A stretch of DNA of 64,000 bases, taken from NCBI GenBank assembly GCA_012656075.1, contig JAAKBF010000123.1, positions 62,001-126,000 on the forward strand, read 5' to 3'. Shown here in pieces: positions 55,847 to 64,000 of this stretch. The position numbers and the translations under genes were made by a program. Under the pieces are notes generated by a model. It was not told the origin of the DNA. It made no database searches and saw only the letters and a program-made list of their open reading frames with translations. Origin of the DNA: Phytophthora hibernalis (taxonomy: Eukaryota > Oomycota > Peronosporomycetes > Peronosporales > Peronosporaceae). How positions within the stretch are numbered: position 1 is the stretch's first letter; every line of letters begins with the position of its first letter.

Positions 55847-57600
55847 ATGGACAACGGAACTACGCCGACTGACGCTACTGCGACTGCTACGTTTGCGGCT
55901 CCTGATGTGACTCAGTCAGGGGCTGGAAGCAGGCGAGCGCTGCGGTCAAGGACAAGGGTGGAAACAGCATCTGCGAGTGCGGGCCAAGCCAAGCCATGTC
56001 GAGGCAAGGGCAAGAAACCCGCCCGCAGCGGAAACACCAATATTTCTCGGCGAGATGAGGCTCCTGCAGCTCCGGCCGGGCTGCAGGGTGGTTCAATACC
56101 GAGAGCCAACAACCAGGATCTAGATTATCCCACCGTGGCCCACCCATCTTCGCGGTCTCGGCGGCGCCGAAGGTGGAAGACACGTCGCACGAAGCGCTTA
56201 CCCGATGGGTTGACCTTCGTATGGAGTACGAAGAGATCATGAGGGCGCGCTGCGAAGCGTCTGGGGAGGATTTGAAGTCCGTCATGAGGTCCATCAGGAA
56301 CTCCTTTGATGACAGTTTCCTTGAGACGTTGTGCGAGACCAAATGGGACAAGAAGAAGGAGGAGCTCACGGATGAGTTCATTTGGGATTGGATCATGAAG
56401 ACCGTGGAGAGTTTCAAGAACAACATTGTGCCGAACATTGACGAGCTTTTCCAGGAGCAGCTTGTGATTGCCACTGCCAAAACGGACATCGACGCCAGAG
56501 TCATGGATTACTTCCATCTGTGTAACACGATCATCCAGAACAACGGACTGGCGGGCATGTTTTCGGATGACGAAGGAACCAAGAAGAAGTGCAAGATTCT
56601 TTTGAGCTGCTTACCTGACGAGTTAAGAGCAAGAGTGAAGAACGAGATCGACTTCCGGTTGCCTTCCGCAAAGTCGAGCATCGCTGATCTGTTCAAGATT
56701 GTCAGTGAAAAGGCTTTGGAGATTGATCGAGAAGATAAAGCTCTGTCCAGGAACAAAAGAAGACCAGCAGGGCATGATGCCAAGCCATCAGCGGCAACAC
56801 GTCCGCCCAAGCGTGCGAAGACCGTGATGGAAAGTGGAAAACCGCGGGGAAATCGACCGCAGGTCGTTCCTCGCCAGATATTTCGGACCAGCTCGGAGCA
56901 AAACCAGCCAGGACGAAAGGGCGGGTGTTGGACTTGTGGTGGCCAGCATCGACAAGCCGATTGCCCGAGAAACCAGACAGTACTGCCAGTCCAGCACGAA
57001 AGAAAAACCGGGAGGCACCGCAAGCTAAAGCGAATTAGCGCGTGTCTGCCTGACCGGCAAGGTCAGCCCCGTATGTTGCGCGTAGATGGTGTTGTGGATG
57101 TGGAGTACTTTCCGGACTCTGGAGCTGAGATCTCGTGCATCAGCTCCACGACGTTAGCGAAAATTGATGAGCAAGGTGTGAGCTTCGAAGTGACGAAGCT
57201 GGTCAGCCCGATCGAATGCGACCTACCGGGTGGAAACAAGACGTGGACAAGTGAGTCAACAAAGCTGCGACTGTCACTTATGATGGCTGCAGGTCCTGTC
57301 AACATTTTCAAACCGGTAACGTGCTTGATTTTGAAGAATGAAGGTGATGAATTTCTGCTTGGTGACGATGTTCTGAAGATGCTCGGGATTGATGTCGGGC
57401 AACAGTTGGAGCTGTTGGCGTCACCTAGCGGAGACGACGGAGACGATGATGACGAAGCCCCTGACGTGGCGACAGACGACAATGACGAAGTCGCAATTCG
57501 TTTGGCGGTGGAGTTGATGATCGAGCAAGCTTTGTCCGAGGGTTTTCCTGCGGACAAACTCGAGAGGCTACGCACCATCGCGTACGCTCACGACGTTTGA
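55847..57600 (+). CDS. gypsy element 2 gag-protease
   Basis: From ATG 55847 a basic Thr/Ala-rich N-terminus runs to a frame step near 56165. It enters a 475-codon open frame with gag helices (EALTRWVDLRMEYEEIMRAR, ETKWDKKKEELTDEFIWDW), a zinc knuckle CWTCGGQHRQADC near 56930 and the protease site EYFPDSGAEISCIS near 57105. The later FLLGDDVLKMLGIDVG is the second protease signature. The stop is at 57598-57600. Apart from one missing base it is intact, the best preserved retroelement gene here. Confidence 0.85.
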
Positions 57601-57641
57601 AGGAAAGTTCTCGGCAATGACCCCCGGCCAATGTTGAGCCG

Positions 57642-58150
57642 ATGAGAGTGAAGATGAAGACTGGTTTCAAACCGTACAAGGCCAAGGCTCGAAAGTACGC
57701 ACCAGAGTACCAGGCATTTTTAGAGTCGTTCAACGAAATGTTGGTCAAGATGGGTTGGGTCTACGAGCGCCCGACAAGTCGCTGGGCTTGTGCAGCTGTA
57801 CCAGTGCGAAAGCGAGGTGGCCGCGCATTCCGACAAACGGTGGATTACAAGCCGTTCAACGTGCAGACGAAACCTATGACTGGCTTAATGCCCAACTTGC
57901 ACGTTGATCTGGAGAAAGTGTGAGGGTGCAGCCACTTCGGACTGTTTGACTTCATAAAAGGCTACTGGCAGCTCCATCTCGCCAAGGAGTGCCAGGAGCT
58001 GTTGTCATACATGACACACAGGAAGATTTACACTCCGCGACGGGTGCCGCAGGGCAGTGCAGACGACGCGCTGCATTTTCAGTCAATGATCGATCGTTGC
58101 TACGTAGAGCTGTTGTACAAGCACTTATTAGTGTGGATTGATGATTGGTA
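57642..58150 (+). pseudogene. gypsy element 2 reverse transcriptase, truncated
   Basis: MKTGFKPYKAKARKYAPEYQ and FRQTVDYKPFNVQTKPM are the finger region. After a stop at 57921, FDFIKGYWQLHLAKECQELL, YTPRRVPQGSADDALHFQSM and HLLVWIDDW (58105-58147) are the palm, with the DD pair. The sequence then jumps to the connection region, so the thumb is missing. It cannot be active. Confidence 0.78.
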
Positions 58151-58660
58151 AAGGTGTCAGACATGATGCCGAACGTATTCAGGCTCTGACCGACATGCCG
58201 TACCCGAATAATGCTGGAGAACTCCAGCAATTCCTGTGTTCAACTAACTGGATGCGAGACAGCATTATAGACTACGCGAGATTGGCTCGTCCTCTGCAGG
58301 ACGCACTGAATCAGGCAATGGCGAAGGCTTCGAGGAGAACGAAACGGGTGGCAGCAGGGATACCAGTCGCACTTACCGAGCAGGAATGCGTGGCGTACAG
58401 CAAACTGAAGCAGGCTCTGGCGGATACCGCCACCCTGGCTTTCTTAAAGCCCGATGCTGAGATGATTCTTCTCACGGATGCGTCCGACGTTAGCTGGTCG
58501 GTGATTGTCAGTCAGGTGACAAACTGGAAGAGCGAGGCAGACATCCAGGACCAACAGCATGAGCTGCTTATCTGTCTCGGTGGAACCTTCACTGGAGCAC
58601 AGAAGAACTGGAGCGTCATTGAGATTTCGTGCATCTTGGCTAATCTTACGGTAACTATAA
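58151..58660 (+). pseudogene. gypsy element 2 connection and RNase H, truncated
   Basis: RHDAERIQALTDMPYPNNAG and ELQQFLCSTNWMRDSI are the connection region (58155-58265). ATLAFLKPDAEMILLTDASD and VSWSVIVSQV (58430-58520) are the start of RNase H with its first Asp. The frame ends in KNWSVIE near 58620, where the rest of RNase H and the integrase zinc finger are deleted. Confidence 0.75.
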
Positions 58661-59648
58661 GTACTTGCTCGTACTCAAGGACGACACAACACACTTCTGT
58701 GAGCTCGTTCCGTGCGCACTCCCGAAGCTGAAGCGATATTGGACTGGCATAGCCGCTATGGTGCACCCAAAGTCTGGATCAGCGATCAGGGTACACACTT
58801 TAAGAATCGAGTGGTGGCCGAGGTGGCAAGGCGTCTTGACAGCAACCAGCGCTTCACAATGGCGTACTGCCCATGGATAAATGGATCCATCGAGAGACTG
58901 AACAGGGACATTGTTCAAGGTTTGTGGGCTATGTGCCTTGAAGGCAAGGTTGACGACCGAGATTGGACTCATTTCGTCCCGGTGGTGCAGGCCAGTCTGA
59001 ACCACATACCGGTGCCATCTCTTGCCAATAAAGCCCCAGTAGAACTATTTTACGTTCTGCCCGCTGCATCCCCACTGGACTTCGGGCTCGACAGCGAGAC
59101 AGGAGATCTCGTCACGATTGACTTGACATCTGGAAATCTTGAACGGAGATTGTCCGTACTGCGTACGCGTGTACGGAGATGCACAGGAACGTGCAGACGG
59201 CAAGGTCGGAAAAACCAAGCGGAACCAAAATACGCAGAAGGGAGCCAGTTTGGCGAACTTCGACGTTGGTGACTACGTCCTTCGATCAAGAGTGGATCAA
59301 CAACACAACGACAAGCTTCTAGTCACCTAGATTGGTCCGTACCAAGTGGTGGGGACAGACGAACACTCATTTCGCGTGCAGCACCTAGTGACTGGCGCGG
59401 AATCGGACGTGCACGCTTCACGCTTGAAGTTCTACGCCGATGAGTCTTTTGAGGTGACGGAGGAAATCCGTGAGCACGTGGCTGCTCAGGGTATTGTCCT
59501 CGCGGTCGCTGAACTCAAAGATCACCGGTGGAATTCGGCAAGGCGGTGTTACGAGATACTGGTAGGGTGGAAAGGTCTGGAGCCAATTGAGGACTCATGG
59601 GAGTCCCTCAAATCACTGTACAAGGCCATTCCTGTGATGATGAAGTAG
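58648..59648 (+). pseudogene. gypsy element 2 integrase with chromodomain
   Basis: KYLLVLKDDTTHFCELVPC (58655-58715) is the first core Asp. AILDWHSRYGAPKVWISDQG and THFKN (58735-58805) hold the second. MAYCPWINGSIERLNRDIVQ (58860-58920) holds the catalytic Glu. PVPSLANKAPVELFYVLP follows. After frame steps near 59130 and 59330, a chromodomain reads ARRCYEILVGWKGLEPIEDS near 59540-59600. The stop is at 59648. All three catalytic acids are present although the element is deleted elsewhere. Confidence 0.8.
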
Positions 59649-59773
59649 TTTGTAACCAAGGCAGCTGACGTTGAGCTGCGTGCAGCCATGGTAAAACTTT
59701 AACACTTCAAGTGGAAGAGCAACATCCAAGACAGATCGACTCGAAGACGCGTGGTCAAGTCTTGGTGGGGCGG

Positions 59774-60003
59774 TGTAGTCTTCATGACCTGACCACGCAT
59801 CGGGCTGATGGTAAAGAACGACCTCAGCTAAAGCTGGCGTAGGATAAGACTCTGAGGTGGGTAAACTAGTGCAGGTATCACTACAGCAGTGTAAGAGTAC
59901 CTGTGACTGATCTCATTCTAAGACTTGCAGACTACAGTACAACCAAGGGTTTACAGGAAACGCCAGCTTCCCTCGTGAGTTTGTTCAATCGGATTCTACT
60001 ACA
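59774..60003 (+). repeat. 3' LTR of gypsy element 2
   Basis: It matches 55567-55817, preceded by the polypurine tract GGTGGGGCGG and followed by ATTTC. Confidence 0.85.
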
Positions 60004-60180
60004 ATTTCACCCACACCGTCAATATCTGCTTGTACATGAGCCACCAGATCAAATAGTGCCGTTCATTATTCGACAGCACAAGAGTCGTGAGGGCGGCCTC
60101 GCCCGAAGCTGCACCGGTGCACACTCGCTGGGGCCACGTCAATATCGTCAGAGAACGTCATCGACTCGAGACTAGAGCCT

Positions 60181-63100
60181 ACTTGAGCGTAATGTACATG
60201 TTGCTCTTTGCCGCGATACCAGCAGCAACCAGCGCAGCAAAATGCTTCGTCGCTTGTCATCGATTCAGCAGAAGCCCTCGCTGTCGTATTATGTTTTCGA
60301 TACGCGCTGCTGCTTGTGTTTCTTTTTCACTGTTGCTTTTAGTATTAGGGTCCCGTGGTGGTCCTGCCTTCTACGGCCGTGGCACAAAACTTGAGTCTCG
60401 TTCTTGGTGAGTCTCCTCAGTAAGGGTTCTTTGGTCGATGACGTGGGCGGTGGCGTCGTGGCGCTGCCGCTACTGATCTGCTTCTGCTGTTGCATGCACC
60501 CGTCGGACATTCTTGGTTGCGGTTTCTTCCTCGATATCCACTTCGTCAATTAACAGGACACATTTGTGCTGTCCGATTCACCACCAAATTGGTGAACCGC
60601 CAGCTAGGGGAAATGCACTGACAGCATTCGTGACTAATCTCTCGCTTCTTGTCCCGAGAACCAATTTCCTTTAAATTTCACTGTAGGTGCACAAGTTCTT
60701 AACCAAAACAAGTCACGCGGCTCATCTGGAGCAATGATCGAAACTTCCATCCCCATTTCTCATAGAAGGACACAAATTGAGACAGCCACACAAAATAAAC
60801 CTCCTTCACTTTCCGGAGATATGACTCCGTCATAGTTACACCCGTTAGGCCAATGACAACACATCATATGTTCTCACACTCCACCTTCGCACCACCCATG
60901 TGTCTATTTGAATCGCTTCCACTTGTCATCGTCACCATCTCTGTTATCTCAGTCCTGCCAACCGACGCCGATGTAGTTGTAGTTGTAGTCGTAGACGAGT
61001 AACACCCACGGCAGAGCGGCAGCATCCGTCGAAGCACCGTAGCCACGCCTGATATTGGAGAGGTTCGGGTTACTTCTTCAACCAGCAAACTACCATTTCT
61101 GCCCCTTGCAGCAGAAACAACAATTTCGGAGAAGGCTTCTTGAGCGAGAATTGACGCAAAGTAGGATTAACACTGATAGCAGGCTCATATATTGATACCG
61201 TATATTGTATTACTACAGTAGTGGCATTGCTGGGAAGAGGGTATTGCTCTTTCATATGTCGATTTACATGTGTTGGACCCAGACCGTGCAATTCATTAAC
61301 TTTGGTAGCTTTAGACAGCGAAATATTGAGTATTCTAATAATACGCATAATCGCACATCTATGAATAGATTCATTAGTGGTTAAGTAAGAAAGTCAGTGA
61401 ATGAATGAGTGGGTAGGCTAATTCCTACAGTACTTACCTCCAATATCCTAAGTGTACGACTTGTAATCGTCTTAGATGTATATGGCGTTGATGTTTGACG
61501 AGCTCGCCCTTAAGCCCGCGCGCTGCAACGAGCACCAAAGATGTGTCACTCGAGTCAAACGTTACGGTCTTGAAGGACAAGAGCGCCTCAAGCTGTTTAA
61601 AAATAGCGCTAAGCAGCAATAATCGAGTGTGGCGGAGGGTGCCGGTAGAAGTAAGGCTGGCGTATGCGTGTGTCGATGACGTTGCTGCTGACGTGGATAT
61701 TTACAAATTCGATCGTTTTATGATGTAGTACTCGGTCAAGGCGAGACCGGTGTTGTGTAAGCTTCCACCCTATATTTTTTTGGCACGACTACGGCTACGC
61801 CTCTCCACGGACGCGCGCGACAATGTTACCCGCTCGCTGTCCGTCCGCATTCGGGATGGAAACATCGTTTTCATGACAGGGTTACGTTGTTTCCGACACG
61901 AACGAGCACCAGAGTTAGTTGAAGGATTCTGGATAATGTGGCCGACTTGCACATGCACAGTTACGCTTGCTAGGGTGCATATAAAAAGGGTTACATTGAA
62001 GCCAGTCTCAATAAATTGTCTACGCCGTCATGAACCTCGTCGTCCACAGAGTATGCTACAGACTTAGGTACTGTTCACATTCACTTAAATGCGTTACATC
62101 AAAAGTCAAACAAATTATTTATAATAGAACTTTGTTCCTCTGTCCGGAAATTTTAGGCCTTTTTTTAATCTAAATTCATTATTAAAATAAAAACATCACT
62201 TTCTACCGTCTTGATTGACTTACGAAATCGACGAATGCACGCAGAACACGTGACCACATGATTCATCTCAATCGGCGGAGTGTTGTCCAAGATATGTTGT
62301 CATTTATACTCCCACACCCTTCCAAGTGCAAGAATCTGACCCCAAAGAGCGCAAGCATAATCTCTCCGTAATGCACACTACCGCGTGCTACCGTACAATA
62401 AGATTGACCATATCATCATGACGCTGCAGTCAGTGTTTAAAGGTTCACTCATGGTGGACGTAAACAACAGCTACCGGGTTCCACATAAGAGCATCAGCAA
62501 AGTAAAGAAATTCACCAAACATGGCTTGCTTCCTCTGCAACTTCCTAGCGATAGCACTGTTGCCGATAACGCGAAGGCAGCATTAAGTTCAGTTTGAGCT
62601 AGTAGCCCATCCGCAAATTGCACTTATCATTCGATTCGGCCTTATACCGACGTCCTCGGCTTATAGTAATAGGTGGTAATTCGTCCCAATCGGATCGATC
62701 GGCTGTCCTCGTCTGACAAATCCGACCTAATCGAATTGCACATCGACTGATCCCGATCGACTCCGGCTGGTTTTCGACCGAGCCGGATTATCGATATGCA
62801 TTTGTACACGTAAACCCTCAAGAAACGAATCATCTACAGTATCGTAAAAACGGTTGATCAAATCATAGAGTTCACCTGGTCACATAAAAGATTATATGGC
62901 CAAAAAGAAGCAAATATCTACCAATAAAATAGAGACGACGTTTGCTCTTGATATCACAACAAGGAATCTCAAACGCAACGTCTGGATCGACCGAAACGAA
63001 CGAAACCGCGGACAGCACAACTTCAGGGACGGCCGCCGAGGCGACCGGGGGACTCAGAGATCAACGAGGACGTGTGAGGCGATGTGACCCGCAGTGTGAC

Positions 63101-63339
63101 TGAGCGTGGTGACTACACCGTGCCGTCTGGATGGACGAGCGGCGCGGGCGCGAACCAGCAGAACAGACATAGGAGGCCACTGAGACGACAGAGAAGACCA
63201 ATGTGACCGAGCAGGGTTTGGCGACCGCAACGGACGCTTCCAGTTCGGTGGCATCTGGCTCAATCGAGACGACTGAAACCACAGAGATCACGACGGACGA
63301 GACGACGGGACCCACAGAGATCACGAAGGACGGTCTGGC
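60181..63339. other. Mostly unassigned stretch, one possible spliced minus-strand gene
   Basis: Minus-strand frames at 61619-61434, 61348-61070 and 61088-60864 could be exons of one gene. A good donor GGAGGTAAGT lies near 61438 and an acceptor CATTCATAG near 61360. A poly-Thr run (STTTTTTTSAS) lies near 60990. No family is recognised. From 62640 to 62860 there are many ATCGAT-like words similar in style to 52470-52680. Near 63060-63330 the plus strand has a Thr/Glu-rich frame of low complexity. Confidence 0.3.
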
Positions 63340-64000
63340 GATGCCGATGGAGGTTCAGCTCTTCGCAAAGATTGTAAGTCCAAATGATCATCACAAAACA
63401 ATCAGCGGCAGCAATAAACTCAGTACTGCAGGTATCATCATGGGCAATAGACTGCTTGTGGCTCTTATATGCGTAGGTGCAACCATTCATCTGAAGCACG
63501 AAACCCGTGATCGATCTGCTATCATTCATCTCACTACCAAGATCTGCATCAGCATAAGCTGCGAAGTGCAAATCAGGAGTTGCGGGTTTCTTCCATTAGA
63601 GTCCATAGTCACGAGTGCCTTGCAAGTAGCGTAGCACCCGCTTAGCCATCACGTAATGCTCCTTGGTGTACTTACTCATGTACTTGCCAACGGTGCGCAC
63701 AGCATTCGCGATCTCTGGGCGTGTACCCTGCACTAAATACTGTAGACAACCAACCAACTCGCGGTATGGTATAGTATGGTCATTAACCCCGGGTCCACCT
63801 TCACCAACTGGTTCAGGGAGTTCTCCAACTGCTTGCGGAGTAGCCACAGGCCGACAGCCTTCCATTCCAAAGCGTCTCAACACTTTGTCAATGTAGCCAC
63901 GTTGAGAAATCCACAGAGCCTCACCAGGAATGTAGGAAACCTGCGTGTGCAGTAGGTCCGTCACAGGACCCAGGTCTTTGACCAGGAACTTGGCTCGTAA
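63340..64000 (-). pseudogene. Second copia element, reverse transcriptase end and RNase H, running off the window
   Basis: At the right edge the frame LVKDLGPVTDLLHTQVSYIP is open and continues as GEALWISQRGYIDKVLRRFG, PYRELVGCLQYLVQGTRPEI and YVMAKRVLRYLQGTRDYGL (63596-63990). After a step it runs into the RNase H segment FAAYADADLGSEMNDSRSIT and SHKQSIAHDDTCSTEFIAAA (63380-63571). The RNase H stops abruptly near 63340. It is a copia element of a different family from that at 40612-45629. Its 5' part lies beyond base 64000. Confidence 0.8.

Larger units (their letters stand above)
55567..60003 (+). mobile_element. Ty3/gypsy element 2, internally deleted
   Basis: Direct repeats of about 230-250 bp (55567-55817 and about 59774-60003) share long identical blocks ending TTCTACTACA. 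They are flanked by ATTTC at 55562-55566 and 60004-60008. Between them on the plus strand lie gag/protease, partial reverse transcriptase, partial RNase H, integrase and a chromodomain. About 150 bp are missing after the catalytic WIDD of reverse transcriptase (58146), and the RNase H-to-integrase link is missing near 58630-58650. The LTRs are very similar apart from their first 20 bases and an inner deletion, pointing to a fairly recent insertion. Confidence 0.88.
55440..60180 (-). pseudogene. Unknown open frame interrupted by gypsy element 2
   Basis: On the minus strand a frame reads GEAALTTLVLSNNERHYLIW up to the element at 60004. Once the element and one ATTTC copy are ignored it continues without a break as VKYTNDSDVLMTLLVSPLES and beyond to a stop at 55440-55442. 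Continuity across the insertion supports an original coding sequence of unknown family. The 5' part (60180-60550) is uncertain, with several frames. It could be a chance frame, since only about 85 codons are well supported. Confidence 0.35.

Noticed and set aside
55847..56504. Minus-strand open frame of about 200 codons opposite the gypsy gag start
   Set aside because: It is antisense to a clear gag and has no family resemblance, so it is a shadow frame.
52449..62860. ATCGAT-rich segments at 52470-52680 and 62640-62860 as the two ends of one hAT element
   Set aside because: They share style but no alignable inverted terminal sequence or 8-bp duplication, and they are 10 kb apart with a gypsy element between.
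1..64000. CRISPR arrays, bacterial operons, ribosome binding sites
   Set aside because: Spliced genes, LTR elements and eukaryotic protein families show that this is nuclear eukaryotic DNA, and no regular spaced repeat array was seen.

Overview
The window reads as nuclear DNA of an oomycete, most likely a Phytophthora-like or downy-mildew member of the Peronosporales. The main reasons are a secreted effector with an RxLR-type motif, an EER motif and tandem WY/LWY modules; a folate-biopterin-type transporter pair; a membrane TKL kinase; an EF-hand/CorA fusion; short GT-AG introns; and oomycete-style Harbinger, pogo, DIRS, Ty3/gypsy and Ty1/copia elements. All family names come from motifs recognised by eye; no database search was run.

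Layout. 1-10 kb is a small host gene island: two tail-to-tail FBT-like transporter genes, one unknown open frame, a TKL-type kinase and a CorA-type Mg2+ transporter. 10.08-15.01 kb is one PIF/Harbinger element with 35-bp terminal inverted repeats, an ACT duplication and three gene units. 15.4-18.2 kb holds a deleted pogo-like gene, a nearly intact pogo element with perfect 28-bp ends and TA duplication, and a foldback satellite. 18.6-20.1 kb is the effector gene. 20.2-24.7 kb is a second Harbinger system lying next to an AT-rich, mitochondrial-looking segment, both inside a 41-bp perfect inverted repeat, followed by a pogo-derived MITE. 25-33 kb is a mosaic of DIRS-like (tyrosine recombinase) and gypsy debris.

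34.4-51.9 kb is the most striking part. An armadillo-repeat gene on the minus strand has been blown apart by a Ty3/gypsy element (34575-40294), a Ty1/copia element (40612-45629), an approximately 2-kb block containing a hAT-like MITE, and a 1.3-kb piggyBac-like element with TTAA duplications. At the gypsy and copia junctions the armadillo reading frame continues exactly once the element and one target duplication are taken out. 52.5-55.1 kb is a decayed hAT transposase gene. 55.57-60.00 kb is a second, internally deleted gypsy element flanked by ATTTC, again within an open frame. The right edge enters another copia element.

Nearly every recognisable gene carries one or more frame breaks, and almost all are in the direction of a missing base, in host genes and transposons alike. 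This suggests either deletion-biased sequence error or a shared decay process. Coordinates of joined genes therefore cover several frames.
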